Positions 29,540 to 39,985 are shown, counted from the first letter of the stretch. The stretch is 64,000 nucleotides of DNA from Maniola hyperantus (GCF_902806685.2 NC_048555.1:1488001-1552000); one strand, 5' to 3'. Made by a program: numbers and translations. Notes: a model not told the origin generated them from the sequence alone.

Positions 29540-29783
29540 GAAGGTGGTAAAGTCTGGTGGGTGGCTTCGACCGTGCCTACTTAGCACCTTACCGGCAAAA
29601 TCGTGCCGCCAAGCGATTCGGCGTTCCGATACGATGCCGTGTAGAAACCAAAGGGGTATGGGTTTTATAAAAACTGCCATAACCCTTCCAGGTTGGCCCG
29701 CATCCATCTTAGATTGCATCGTCACTTACCACCAGGTGAGATTGCAGTCAAGGGCTAACTTGCATCTGAATAAATTAAAATAG
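29540..29783 (+). mobile_element. SINE-C, 5' truncated
   Basis: GTCTGGTGGGTGGCTTCGAC, CCGCCAAGCGATTCGGCGTT, CCTTCCAGGTTGGCCCGCAT, GCAGTCAAGGGCTAACTTG and an A-rich end. The tRNA head is missing. Confidence 0.85.
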
Positions 29784-29811
29784 GATCTATTTGTTGAACT
29801 ATCCACACTAT

Positions 29812-30125
29812 CTATACTAATGTTATAAATGCGAAAGTGTGTTTGTTTGTTTGACCTTCCTTCACGCCCTAACTAAGCAACCAATCGAGTTGATTTTTAG
29901 CATAGATAGTTGAAAGAACGGAGAACTACTTTTTATCCTGGAAAATCAAAGAGTTCCCACGATGGACGAAGTTATTATAAAGAGGTTTTGTAAGTTGTTT
30001 GTAGAGGGAACTTCTGAACCGATTTTGAAAATTATTTCACCAGTGAAAGCTATTTTTTATTTTATTTTAGTGATCTCCACGAAAATTGTAATAAGCTACC
30101 CGTGCAAAGCCGGGCCGAGTTACTA
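29812..30125 (+). mobile_element. Composite Helitron (H1 5' part, H3 3' part)
   Basis: TCTATACTAATGTTATAAAT and GCGAAAGTGTGTTTGTTTG open as H1. After ACGATGGACGAAGTTATTAT the sequence switches to AGAGGTTTTGTAAGTTGTTT and ends TACCCGTGCAAAGCCGGGCC..CTAG as H3. Either one element inserted into another or they recombined. Confidence 0.6.
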
Positions 30126-30329
30126 GTTATTTATATTTGCTTTCATAACATTCCCACTAGCTCTTAGTCAATAATAGTCGTGTCCAATCTCGCTAATAAC
30201 TGTATTATTTAGTTTCTCCGTACCGGCACTGCTAATAGAGGAATGCTTTGTGTTTGTATTACGACACAAATATGTTATTTCGGACTAGTATAATTGAATA
30301 AACTTGGACGTCTCTCTTTAAAGTGCCTA

Positions 30330-30470
30330 GTACACATTGGTACTGATTCTGACTTCTGAGTACAACTAAATTTTAGAGTAATAGCCATCCTCTTCTTACT
30401 ACTGTAAGGTGAAGAGGACAGACACAATTTGACAGTTTTAAATTTAATTTACGCGATTACAAGCCACAAT
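30330..30470 (+). repeat. Dispersed repeat (ACTAAATTTTAGAGTAAT)
   Basis: GAGTACAACTAAATTTTAGA through TTTGACAGTTTTAAATTTAA recurs at about 31285-31560, where an M1 MITE interrupts it. This copy shows the uninterrupted site. Confidence 0.6.
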
Positions 30471-30713
30471 TACAGCTAAGCTTAATTAAGTTCACGTAAC
30501 GAGAATATTGTCAGTGGGAACCCTCAGTACCGGAGCGGGTCATATTAATAATTTGGTAGACGCATTAAGTACTGTAATGTGTTTGGAAATGGTACCCAGT
30601 AAGCTGGAAAGTGATCGCCGCTTGAATTCCAATTCGCTATTAACATTAACAACCGTTGGAAATATTCGGGTGCTGCCTCACTTACAGCGAGGATTCTTTT
30701 ACAAGGATTTTAG

Positions 30714-30914
30714 GACTTCGTCCACATGGACTACACAAATTTCAAACCCCTATTTCACCCCCTTAGGGTTGAATTTTCAAAAAATATTTCTTAGCGGATG
30801 CTTACGTCATAACAGCTATCTGCATACTAAATTTCAGCCCGATCCGTCGAGTAGTTTGAGCTGTGCGTTCATAGATCAGTCATTCAGTCAGTCACCTTTT
30901 CCTTTTATATATCT
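30714..30914 (-). mobile_element. H2 Helitron, 3' end worn
   Basis: GGACTTCGTCCACATGGACT, CCCCTATTTCACCCCCTTAG, CATAACAGCTATCTGCATAC, then TTTTCCTTTTATATATCTAGA. An H3 element starts where it stops. Confidence 0.8.
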
Positions 30915-31092
30915 AGACTAGCGACCCGCCCCAGTTTCGCACGGGTAGCTTATCACAATTTTCGCAAAGAACTCAGGAATTATGCAGCTTTCTACTGGTT
31001 AAAAAAATTTCAAAATCGGTTCTGTAGTTCCAGAGATTACCCCCTACAAACAAACTTACAAACTTTACCTCATTATACTATTATAGTATAGA
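30915..31092 (-). mobile_element. H3 Helitron
   Basis: ACTAGCGACCCGCCCCAGTT, TTCGCACGGGTAGCTTATCA, AAAATCGGTTCTGTAGTTCC, CTACAAACAAACTTACAAAC and CTATTATAGTATAGA. It belongs to the CCCG(T/C)GC..GCCGGG hairpin type. Confidence 0.7.
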
Positions 31093-31145
31093 TTAGCGGA
31101 TACCCCGCGTGTGCTACTACGCTAAGAAAAAAACCACCACGGCAG

Positions 31146-31232
31146 GCTTCGCACATCTTTGAGAACATTATGTACATCTCTCAGATACGCAGGTTTCGTC
31201 AAAATATTTTCCTTCACCGTTAAACCCAGGGC
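31146..31232 (-). mobile_element. SINE-B fragment
   Basis: TTTGAGAACATTATGTACAT, GCAGGTTTCGTCAAAATATT and TTCCTTCACCGTTAAA on the plus strand match the middle of SINE-B. Confidence 0.65.
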
Positions 31233-31370
31233 CCAGACTCAGTAAGTAGGTGCTTAATTTTATAAGTCTAACATCGTAGCTACTGATTCTGAGCACTACT
31301 AAATTTTAGAGTATTCGCATCCTCTTTTTCCTAATGTAATATGAAATGGAAAGGCATAGTTTGACAGTGT

Positions 31371-31522
31371 GGCTAATTCCATTGTACACAATCTCTAAAC
31401 TAAACTAAAATGTCACGCCTAAATCTATTGCTATCCCTTTCATAATGTTGCTTGCGGATGGCACTAGATTTAGGCCTGTTAATTTGGTTTAGTTTAGAGA
31501 TTTTGTACAAGAGAATCGGCCC
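31371..31522. mobile_element. Fold-back MITE, M1 family
   Basis: GTGGCTAATTCCATTGTACA to AATCGGCCCC, inserted in the 31285-31560 repeat whose empty site is seen at about 30440 (TTGACAGTTTTAA). The flanks share CAGT or AGT, so the target duplication is 3-4 bp. Confidence 0.75.
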
Positions 31523-31559
31523 CAGTTTTAACTTTAATTTAGAGCTGTCAAACCTCGGG

Positions 31560-32060
31560 ACATTAGCTGCCTGTCTTGAGCCTATTGTTTAAGTTTGTAA
31601 CGTGTTCGAAAATGTAGAGTTTTGAAATCTAAAATTCATGTTCCGTCCTTTTTTAGCAATATTAATAAGAAAAAGATGCAGATACTCTAAATTTAGTTTA
31701 GAGAAAGACAACAAAATCAATATTATGTAATTTCTTGTAAAACCCGCTTACAGTGTGGCTCAGTTTTTTCGGTTTTGGATCATACAAATGGATGGAGCGT
31801 GAGACAACCTAATTATATTCCAAAATCCAAATACACCAAATTCAGAGCTACGTGATTATATTATTTCCGGTAAAGGAGGAGGTAGGTACGGATTAGCAAT
31901 ACCCAATTTTAATGTAAGCCATGAAAGCCTAGTGATTTAGATTTCCGCATCTTATTCAATCCCGGGGTTCTGAAAATAGTAAAATTTTCGTTGTGTTTCT
32001 TGACTATCTTAGCCCAAATAACTTCCGTAATCCGCCTAAACTATCCTCCCAATATATTAT
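31560..32060. other. Unassigned stretch
   Basis: No gene, RNA or repeat recognised; AT-rich with short open frames only. Confidence 0.4.
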
Positions 32061-32064
32061 AAAA

Positions 32065-32279
32065 TATATAAAAGGAAAAGGTGACTGACTGACTGACTGA
32101 TCTATCAACGCACAGCTCAAACTGCTAGACGGATCGGGCTGAAATTTGGCATGCAGATAGCTATTATGACGAAGGCATCCGATAAGAAAGGATTTTTGAA
32201 AATTCAACCCCAAAGGGAGTGAAATACGGGTTTGAAATTCGTGTAGTCCACGCAGACGAAGTCGCGAGCATAGGCTAGT
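32065..32279 (+). mobile_element. H2 Helitron, near full length
   Basis: AATATATAAAAGGAAAAGGT, GACTGACTGACTGATCTATC, GGACTGAAA-type core (GATCGGGCTGAAATTTGGCA) and CACGCAGACGAAGTCGCGAG, then CATAGGCTAG. A worn Helitron-like fragment (TGTGTCCGTCATAGACT repeats) follows at 32286-32460. Confidence 0.85.
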
Positions 32280-32509
32280 ACCTATATTATAAAACACAAA
32301 AAATGTTTCTGCAGGTGTGTATGTGTGTCTGTGTCCGTCATAGACTATGTCAAAAATGTGTCTATGTCCGTCATATTGTGTCCGTCATAGACTTTGAAAC
32401 CATCTAACCGATATGCCCCAAATCGGTTTCATTAGAAAGGCAATAATGCAAAGATGGTTTTAGACCACTAAAACAATGCATTAGGCACATTGTTTTTAAG
32501 CGTAGTATT

Positions 32510-32615
32510 CAAACGAGTAGGGTTGTCACCTGATGTTGAGTGATTACCACCGCCCATGAATATTTGCAGCACCAGAGGAACCGCCAATGCATTGCCGGCC
32601 AGTTGAGACTTGAGA
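32510..32615 (-). pseudogene. CR1-like LINE 3' tail
   Basis: GGTTGTCACCTGATGTTGAG, TTACCACCGCCCATGAATAT and ACCAGAGGAACCGCCAATGC are the complement of the 3' UTR seen at 22740-22840. No protein remains. Confidence 0.7.
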
Positions 32616-32822
32616 CGAACGATGAAGTCTGGTGTACATTAATATTAACACCAGAAGTATAAGCACTAAACTTTGCCTACAAAAGCATACAATAATTTCC
32701 ATAGTGGATCAAACATACTCGTATTCTGACTAAACTTTAAATTGGCCCACAATTAGTTCTGCCAGTGTAGCTAAACTAAACTAAATCATAGAGTATATTA
32801 GTGGAATAGGAGACTGCAATTA

Positions 32823-33432
32823 TATACAGGGTGTAACCAGAACGCTAGCAAAAACGCTAAGTTGTTGACCGCGACTTTTCTAAATCCACTAATTACTGTT
32901 TTTAATTCCATTGAAGGGCTGAAAACACGCTAAGAGATTGCAGATTTCCATTTCTACGTACTTTCTACCACCGTTACCACCACCGCCACGTTATGTATGG
33001 ATATAGGGTGTAACCAGAACGCTAGCAAAAACTTAGCGTTATTGTTATACTAACTTAACACAATAATATTTAGAGCCTCAATAGCTCAACCGGTATAGGA
33101 GTGGACTGAAAACCGAAAGGTCGACGGTTCAAATCCCGCCCGTTGCACTATTGTCGTACCTACTCCTAGCACAAGCCTGACGCTTAATTGGAGAGGAAAG
33201 GGGATTATTAGTCATTTAATATGGCTAATATTCTTTAAAAAAAAAAACAATGCAATAACAATAACCATTTGCCTCATTTTGTAGTTTTAGTGATTTAGTA
33301 TTTTTCAAACCCGCAATGTACCTATAGCGTGCAAATCTGGGGCGGCATCACCTACGACACGGCATTGACTCTGAGTGGTCTACTTACGTGGGGTCGGCAC
33401 AACATGGCTTACATGTCAACACCCTGTATATA
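32823..33432. mobile_element. TATACAGGGTGT element with SINE-A inside
   Basis: The left end TATACAGGGTGTAACCAGAA and the right end CATGTCAACACCCTGTATAT form an inverted pair. A second internal start-like block (ATATAGGGTGTAACCAGAAC) is at 33000. SINE-A interrupts it at 33073. Superfamily not assigned; non-coding. Confidence 0.6.
33073..33246 (+). mobile_element. SINE-A, near-consensus
   Basis: GAGCCTCAATAGCTCAACCG head, B box GGTTCAAATCC, CCTAGCACAAGCCTGACGCT body, ATGGCTAATATTC, then A-rich tail. The best-preserved head of this family in the window. Confidence 0.85.
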
Positions 33433-33439
33433 CTATGAA

Positions 33440-34075
33440 TTTGATATGCACTAGGCAACTATCAAAACTTAGGCAAGGTAGTGTAGCTAGTACACGTTGC
33501 AAAATTAGCACTTTGTTTCGATTCTAGAGTACCTACGCAATTCTATCTCGTACGTTGCTATTACTTCTGAATTTCAAGTTTTGGTTTGCTCATGGTTTTA
33601 AGCAGAAGCTAGTCATCATCGTTAACTGATAGACGTCTACTACTGGACTGGCCCCGTCTTTTCCATACATTTCGCCTTTGTGTTCCCATTTCGCCTTAAT
33701 ATTAAAAGCGTAAGTCAGAAAAGCAGGTTAAATTTAACTAATTTTATAAGTTATTAAAATGTTCCCTCATATAAAGCTTGCACGTCGATATAGATCACAA
33801 CGCGTAGAGGCTTATTGAGAGATTTTATCTTTATAATAACCTAACTGCAATATTAACTTGATTAGGGCACAATTGCTATTGTAACCACTTAATAAAAATA
33901 TCGACCTAAACACAAAAGTATTTAATAGTCGTCTCGTTCCGACTCGAGACTGGCTTAAAAACCTTCAAACACCGGTATTTATACAAATCGACTCAAGATG
34001 GCTACCCGCCACGCGTGACATCGGATGAGTCAAATATTGTCTAAATAATTAAACTAACTTCAATAAGTTAACAAT
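33440..34075. other. Unassigned stretch
   Basis: No recognised exon or repeat. It contains CCTACTACTGGACTGGCCCC near 33630, a weak echo of an RTE tail, too short to call. Confidence 0.35.
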
Positions 34076-34079
34076 TGGG

Positions 34080-34255
34080 GCCGATTCTCTAGTACACAAT
34101 CTCTAAACTAAACTAAATTAACAGGTCTAAATCTAGTGCTTTCCTTTTCCGCAAGCAACATTATGAAAGGGATAGCAATGACTGAAAGGGATAGCAATAG
34201 ATTTAGACGTGATATTTTAGTTTAGTTTAGAGATTGTGTACAAAGGAATTAGCCA
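34080..34255. mobile_element. Fold-back MITE, M1 family
   Basis: GGGGCCGATTCTCTAGTACA to AAAGGAATTAGCCAC, the reverse orientation of the 2288 copy. The core has a duplicated GAAAGGGATAGCAATGA block. Confidence 0.75.
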
Positions 34256-34314
34256 CAATATTGAAATTAAAATTACGTTTTAGCAAATTGCTCGTGTCAG
34301 GAAGTCCCACTTAA

Positions 34315-35099
34315 GAGGGCTCAGGGCGGTGCTTTCTTCATACAAACGTAGGAGGGTAATTACTACATTATTTGATACTGTATGCTCAAAACTAAGTATT
34401 ACATCGATTTATCTCGTCATTATCTAGGTTTATTGATATAAATAAAACATTGAAAAAAAATTGATTTTAAAGTTACGAGGCTCAAAATAAACACAAAGTT
34501 TATGACAACTTTGGGCGTAAATAAAATATAAGATTAGGGGTATAAAAGTTCTAAAAGAATTTTACTTCAGACATAGTTTATTAATTATTCATTACTTGAA
34601 ATAACTATACTTTGCAAACATAAATTCAGTAGTTTTTCTCAAAAATACTTTTCCTTTCCGCGCGGTTGACTTTGGTGAAAATCATCGTGCCTCTCACCCT
34701 TCTCATACAATGTCTAATGAAAAGCAAGCAGGTTATCCACGTGCGCTGCCAATTTAGGTCGAGCGTACTCAGAGGCGTCTTTACCTATGGTGCAGGGTGT
34801 GCGGTGCACTCGGGCGCCGGGTCTAAGGGGGCGCCGAGCGCCCTCTAATGCGACACCTCCAAAGATGCGCCGATGCCGGCGCTCTCAAAGACCCTGCGCT
34901 CGTGTTATGGCCGACGGACGCCGTCATCATTTAAAATCATCATTTAAAATTACACCATTTGCATCCGAATTTCCGTTTGAAAATATTACTGTTACTATTC
35001 CATTTTGAGCCTGCTCCTACTAGACTAGAGAGCGCCAGGGTACTGGTTGCACACGGGCGCCACAAGGGCTAGAGACGCCTCTGAGCGTACTGCGTCACC
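34315..35099 (+). mobile_element. piggyBac-like MITE, copy B, with a hAT insertion
   Basis: TTAA at 34311-34314 and 35100-35103. Ends GAGGGCTCAGGGCGGTGCTT and TACTGCGTCACC. The shared core includes ATTATCTAGGTTTATTGATA and TTACGAGGCTC. Without the hAT insertion it would be about 463 bp, like copies A and C. Confidence 0.8.
34770..35083. mobile_element. hAT-like MITE, 314 bp
   Basis: Perfect 11-bp inverted repeats CAGAGGCGTCT and AGACGCCTCTG inside an 8-bp duplication AGCGTACT (34762-34769 and 35084-35091). The core is GC-rich (GGGGGCGCCGAGCGCCCTCT). Open frames of 60-73 codons across it are not coding. Confidence 0.85.
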
Positions 35100-35107
35100 T
35101 TAAGTAT

Positions 35108-35146
35108 AAAACCACGGCGCTCAGCACTGCGCCAGGGAGGTCGTAT
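35108..35146 (-). mobile_element. SINE-C head scrap
   Basis: ACCACGGCGCTCAGCACTGC and GCCAGGGAGGTCGTA are the complement of the SINE-C tRNA-like head. The body is missing. Confidence 0.6.
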
Positions 35147-35438
35147 CGTTCTTGACTTTATCCAAAATTACCGAAAAGGAAATAAGCCTCGAGTTAACTC
35201 GCGATCTCATTTCGGAATCCGAAGTGCTCAGAGTTGGGCGGATTCCGGCTCTCATGATCGAGAGCGATCCAATTTCCGCCCGCCCATTATTTATTTAAGC
35301 ATTGATGCTACTGGGTAGGAAGTGCTCGAATATTGTGGATGGATTGCTAATATGTGTCTAAATACTAAATAAGTTGTGATTTTTTTACTGAAAATAATTA
35401 GTTTTATTTAAACAGGACAACAAATTTATAAGACTACT

Positions 35439-35697
35439 AGCTTATGCTCGCGACTTCGTCCGCGTGGACTACACGAATTTCAAACCCCTATTTCACCCCC
35501 TTAGGGGTTGAATTTTTAAAAAATCCCTTTCTTAGCGGATGCCTACGTCATAATAGCTATCTGCATGCCAAATTTCAGCCCGATCCGTCCAGTAGTTTGA
35601 GCTGTGCGTTGATAGATCAGTCAGTCAGTCAGTCAGTCAGTCAGTCAGTCAGTCAGTCAGTCAGTCAGTCACCTTTTCCTTTTATATATTTAGATTT
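35439..35697 (-). mobile_element. H2 Helitron, full length with expanded TCAG
   Basis: ACTAGCTTATGCTCGCGACT, CCCCCTTAGGGGTTGAATTT, GCCCGATCCGTCCAGTAGTT, then a (TCAG)n run of about 13 units (35617-35669) and CTTTTATATATTTAGA. The longest TCAG run among the window's H2 copies. Confidence 0.9.
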
Positions 35698-35769
35698 ATA
35701 TTTTTTGGTCATGTACTAATAATTAGTACTTAATTAATAAAACGAATCTAAACAATTGAACGAACATAC

Positions 35770-35870
35770 AAATTACAGATCGAAATCATCTAAGCCACCG
35801 CAACGAGGCAGGGTGAGGCAGCGTTACCTCGTTGAATGGCCAGACTAATATGCTGACCGAGGTAATTATA
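35770..35870 (-). pseudogene. Nuclease-bearing retroelement, C-terminal scrap
   Basis: The minus strand reads YLGQHISLAIQRGNAAS, close to AQRISLAVQRGNAASILGTI of the larger copy at 42874. It ends at the same place, followed by the R.GGLDD tail. Confidence 0.6.
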
Positions 35871-36010
35871 TTTATATTAACTATTCTGGGTCTGTATCGA
35901 TCATAATGTTTTTTCCACTCACAATAATTTTCGAAACATATTTTATGGAAGTACAGGAATCATCCAGTTTACAGCTTAATTATAAGTAAGTAGGTACCTT
36001 TAAATAAATG

Positions 36011-36225
36011 TATTGCAAAGGCACCTATCGAATTCGAATAAGCTATTTGAGACTATTCGTCTATTAATGGTCTTACTACGGTCGTTCAAGACAATTACAC
36101 ATATCCCCACATATCCCCATCTCGAGTGCGTATTGATTTCCCCAAACACAAACACTAGGGGAACCAGATATCAATTATCGCGGGCAGCATTTACCATAAT
36201 CATGAGCCATTACGACAGTAATTTT
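36011..36225 (+). repeat. Direct duplication, copy 1
   Basis: CAAAGGCACCTATCGAATTC through CATATCCCCACATATCCCC and ACTAGGGGAACCAGATATCA. It matches 36457-36660 at 446 bp spacing with a small deletion in the second copy. The 73-codon frame is not conserved between copies. Confidence 0.7.
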
Positions 36226-36456
36226 TCCGGATAAGAATTACCTTAGTCGTAGTATTGGTATTTTTTATAAGTTGACCAAGTTAGGTTCAAAACAGTTCAG
36301 TAGTTTCAGCGTGAAGCGTGCACAGACAGACAGACAGATAGACAGACAGAAATACCGGCAGAAAAAATCCAAAAAAATTGTTTTGTGGTCTGTATCGATA
36401 AATATATAAACACTATGTATAAACACTATTGTTTCTTCCAATTACAATAATAAATG

Positions 36457-36660
36457 TAATGCAAAGGCACCTATCGAATTCGAATAAGCTATTTGAGACT
36501 ATTCGTCTTACTACGGTCGTTCAAGACAATTGCACATATCCCCACATATCCCCGTCTCGAGTGCGTATTGATTTCCCCAAACACAAACACTAGGGGAACC
36601 AGATATCAATTATCGCGGGCAGCATTTACCTAAATTATGAGCCATTACGCAGTAATTGGG
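36457..36660 (+). repeat. Direct duplication, copy 2
   Basis: Same as 36011-36225 but lacking the ATTAATGGT stretch. A CTGTATCGAT block precedes both copies (35890 and 36390), so the duplicated unit is longer than the best-matching part. Confidence 0.7.
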
Positions 36661-36827
36661 CCCCGGCCGAGTTCGGATTATGTTACGTTTAATGTACCTA
36701 CCTAATATTGCTGATGGGATGTAATATGTTATGTTATGTGTTATTTGTGTTATGTTATGTCTTATTTGATTACTGTTCAACACGAATGGTTCCGTTATTT
36801 TGTTGATTTTGTTGATGGCCGCAAACC

Positions 36828-37181
36828 TTTTTTTTTTATTCAGATACAAGTTAGCCCTTGACTGCAATCTCACCTGATGGTAAGTGACGATGCAGTCTAA
36901 GGTGGGAGCGGGCTAAGGTGGGAGCGGGCTAACCTGGAAGGAGTATGGCAGTTTTTACTAAACCCATACACCTTTGGTTTCTACAGGGCATCGTACCGAA
37001 ACGCTAAATCGCTTGGCGGCACGGCTTTGCCGGTAGGGTGCTAACTAGCCACGGCCGGGGCCTCCCACCAGACCAGACCAGAAATTTAGAAATTATAAAA
37101 TTCCAAATCCCTGCTAGGATCGAACCCGGGACCTCTCACTAATAAGACCACAGCGCTTACCACTGCGCCAGGGAGGTCGTC
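36828..37181 (-). mobile_element. SINE-C, full length
   Basis: Minus-strand head CCTGGCGCAGTGGTAAGCGC, B box GGTTCGATCC, the TCTGGTCTGGTCTGGTGGGA run, and the end GCAGTCAAGGGCTAACTTGT. A 17-bp piece, AAGGTGGGAGCGGGCTA, is duplicated in tandem at 36899-36931. Confidence 0.85.
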
Positions 37182-37359
37182 AAAAAGCCTGGTTCCAATT
37201 GCAATTTCTTCTTCGGAAAGGAATGTCTGTAATGCACCATCACCTGAATTAACGTCTGTGACCATCACATTGGCCAATGTACCCCAATCCTAGCTCCAAT
37301 ATGCATCCTGGCTCCAAAAGCAATGCCTCCAATGCACCATTGCGTCGGACGTGTCCGAG

Positions 37360-37496
37360 GAATCCCGGGGTAACTCTTTGTTTTCCCGGGATAAATAGTA
37401 TTATGTCACTTTCCAGGTCTTTGACTATATCCATGCAAAAAATCACGTCGATCCGTTGCTCCGTTGCGACGTGATTAAAGGATAGACCAACAAAAC
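37360..37496 (-). mobile_element. H1 Helitron fragment
   Basis: AATCCCGGGGTAACTCTTTG, TTCCCGGGATAAATAGTA, AATCACGTCGATCCGTTGCT and GCGACGTGATTAAAGGATAG. Ends are missing. Confidence 0.75.
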
Positions 37497-37499
37497 CGT

Positions 37500-38080
37500 T
37501 AAAATCTCTGAGGTATGGCTTTGATAGTTAGTCATTAGTCAGGAGGTAGTCAGAAAGCTGAAGCAATGCAATATGCTCATAAAACATAAACTTAGCAAGA
37601 TTAAATCAAACAGTATTGCTTTTGTTTTTTTACAGGCGCATTGGAATCGGCTAACAGTCTACTGTCTAACACGTTGCGGACTATTCATAGAATCATCCCT
37701 GTATAGAATAATAATTAATGTATAGGATATAAATTTAATGGTATATCACATAATAATTCATGAAAGGATCTCTAGATCATAGCAGTGCGAACCTATTTAA
37801 ACGGTTTTATCGATGTAATGTAAGTAGGTATCTAAGTAAGTTGAAAAAATACGGACTTTCATACAAGATACATAATTACATAGGTATTTAGTCATACCTA
37901 CAAACTGCACTTTCTATCTCCTATTTAATAATTAATACCCTTAGGGTAACGTTTCCAAAGTCCTTTCTGATTGTGGGTCACCCTAAGAAACAGAGGATAC
38001 ACAATAAAAACCAACATACTATCAACATTTCAAGTTTGTTACCCAAGCGGTTTAAATTGTGCGTTGTTTTTTTTTTAAAT
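37500..38080. other. Unassigned AT-rich stretch
   Basis: No exon, RNA or repeat end recognised. Confidence 0.4.
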
Positions 38081-38084
38081 AAAA

Positions 38085-38190
38085 ATGGTGAGCAACAAGC
38101 AGGCGGGTCACCTGATGTTAAGTGATTAACGCCGCCCATGAACATTTGTAGTACCAGAGGAACCACCAATGCGTTGCCGGCACTTTCTGG
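38085..38190 (-). pseudogene. CR1-like LINE 3' tail
   Basis: GTGAGCAACAAGCAGGCGGG, CACCTGATGTTAAGTGATTA, CGCCGCCCATGAACATTTG and ACCAATGCGTTGCCGGC: complement of the 3' UTR at 22740-22840, with a T-rich (poly-A) left edge at 38066-38077. Confidence 0.75.
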
Positions 38191-38390
38191 AAAAGGAATC
38201 AGCAAGTTAGTCAGTCAGGACCAGTCTTTATATATCTATAGATGTACTATTACAGGGAATCGGTCAAAAACGTCCTGGGCGTAAATCACCCCGAGCGGCC
38301 GACAAGCGTCCCCCATTCGAGTGCGTTATCAATTCCCAACTAATGGCTCCATTTGGATTCTGCGCGGAACGCCGCTGATAATAAAATTCA

Positions 38391-38655
38391 TCACAAAACG
38401 CTTCCAAAGGCAAAAATTAATATTCCAATGATGTAACACAAAGCTCGATTTACTGCTGTGCAAATGTTAGACTGGTAGCGGACTTTTAAGTTAGAAGTAG
38501 GAAATACAGTAGCCGGCAGGGGCGGCAGGAAGGTACGTTTAGAAAGAGATTTCGGCTTGTCTATGTCACTCATATCTTTGTGATGTTTCGTCGGTATCAA
38601 CGACAAATACAACGCTCTACGAAACCACTGTCCCTTTCTCAAGGTCGATGTACAA
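38391..38655. repeat. Decayed relative of the 55.7-kb mariner-like MITE
   Basis: ATGTCACTCATATCTTTGTG and GTCGGTATCAACGAC resemble the core of 55746-55925. Inverted ends are not evident. Confidence 0.4.
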
Positions 38656-38939
38656 CATTGTTCTGTTATAGTTATTTGTTATGCAAGGCTGCAAAATTGT
38701 TATTTTAGCAAAAGTGCTAGTATTAGTAGAATTAGTAGAGAAGTATATTATGGTTCTCGCTTCGCTCGTGGTTCAAAAATAAAAGCGTAGCGAGGAATTC
38801 CAAAGCACGAGCGTAAATAATTTTGCAGCCATGCGAAACATTAACACACAAGTTTTCAATTCAACACAGCGAGGAAAAACCCTAATTTTACAAGTTTTTA
38901 AATAAAAGTTGATTTTCTACATCTTTAAGAACATTACAA

Positions 38940-39048
38940 ATAACTCTTATACACCGTTGAAGCAAGTGATATTTAATTACTTAAAAAAAAATAAAAAAAA
39001 TCATACAGTCGAATTGAGAACCTCCTCCTTTTTTTGAAGTCGGTTAAA
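38940..39048. repeat. GACTTC..GGTTCTCAATTCG repeat fragment
   Basis: AATTGAGAACCTCCTCCTTT then TTTGAAGTCGGTTAAAAAC, a string I know as very common in Lepidoptera. A longer copy is at 41265-41546. Confidence 0.55.
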
Positions 39049-39067
39049 AACTACAAAACTATTTTAC

Positions 39068-39207
39068 GCGACAGGTCGAGATGACAATCAGGGTATGAGG
39101 CGGGAGGATGCTTCGCAATCCCGCACGCCACCCGCGCTCTCCCGCCCGGATTAGCACAGGGGCTGTGCGGGGTGTTCCCACCCCGATTGCTACCTCGACC
39201 TGTCGCG
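39068..39207. mobile_element. GC-rich MITE-like inverted-repeat element
   Basis: The outer arms CGCGACAGGTCGAG and CTCGACCTGTCGCG are perfect complements, and the next bases (ACAATC..GATTGC) pair in part. The core is GC-rich (CCACCCGCGCTCTCCCGCCC). Non-coding; family unknown. Confidence 0.65.
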
Positions 39208-39212
39208 TACTG

Positions 39213-39450
39213 TCCCAACTAATATTATAAAGGCGAAAGTTTGCATGTGTGTGTGTGTGTGTATGTTTGTTACTCCTTCACGCAAAAACTACTGGACGGA
39301 TTTGGCTAAAATTTGGAATGGACATAGATTATATTTTATGATCAACCCTGGATTAACACATAGGCTACTTTTTATCCCGGAAAATCAAAGAGTTCCCACG
39401 GGATTTTTAAAACCTAATTCCACGCGGACGAAGTCGCGGGCATCAGCTAG
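39213..39450 (+). mobile_element. H1-type Helitron (TG-rich subtype), full length
   Basis: TCCCAACTAATATTATAAAG, a GTGTGT run, ACTACTGGACGGATTTGGCT, GTTCCCACGGGATTTTTAAA and GACGAAGTCGCGGGCATCAG, then CTAG. The same subtype, with longer CA/TG runs, is at 52523 and 56696. Confidence 0.85.
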
Positions 39451-39562
39451 TAGAATAATAACAAAGAAGTGCTTTTGAATCGTCAGAATAATACCTAACT
39501 AATTCGCGGCTCTAAGTGCGTTCTACACGTGCCTGATCAATGGTACTAAGTTATTGCAGTAG

Positions 39563-39712
39563 ACGCAGCGTTGGAAGCCCCCCCCCCCCCCCACTAGGTG
39601 GACGGACGACATCAGACGAGTCGCAGGGAGCCGCTGGATTCAGGCGGCGCAAGACCGTGGCGTGTGGAAGTCGCTACAAGAGACCTATGTCCAGCAGTGG
39701 ACGTCTATTGGT
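39563..39712 (+). pseudogene. RTE-type LINE C-terminal tail
   Basis: GACGCAGCGTTGGAAGC, a run of about 14 C, then CACTAGGTGGACGGACGACA (encoding TRWTDDIRRVAG), GGCGGCGCAAGACCGTGGCG and CCAGCAGTGGACGTCTATTG (VQQWTSIG). The C-run breaks the frame. Confidence 0.75.
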
Positions 39713-39755
39713 TGAAAAGCATATTACACAATTGAAGATTATCTAAATGATAAAA

Positions 39756-39985
39756 GAGCGTGGATTTGACCTGCAGCTCGTTCCAGTAACGCACAGGACT
39801 GCAAATACTATTTTATACATGGCATAATCTTGTACCTATATCAAATATTTGAAAAGAGCAACCGCCGAGTTTCTTGCTGGTTCTTCATCATCATTCATCC
39901 AGTGGTAGATGCATGCGACTATTCGTAAGTACTTGTAAAAGTTTATACGAATAAAAAAGATTTTTATTTATTTATTTATTTATTG
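39756..39985 (+). pseudogene. LINE 3' UTR tail
   Basis: GAGCGTGGATTTGACCTGCA, GAAAAGAGCAACCGCCGAGT, CCAGTGGTAGATGCATGCGA and GTACTTGTAAAAGTTTATAC end in (TTTA)n. The same 3' UTR on the minus strand is at 48165-48430, and a piece is at 62850-62945. Confidence 0.6.

Noticed and set aside
34666..35008. Two plus-strand frames around the GC-rich insert
   Set aside because: They cross the boundary of the hAT-like MITE, so the reading frame is created by the insertion.
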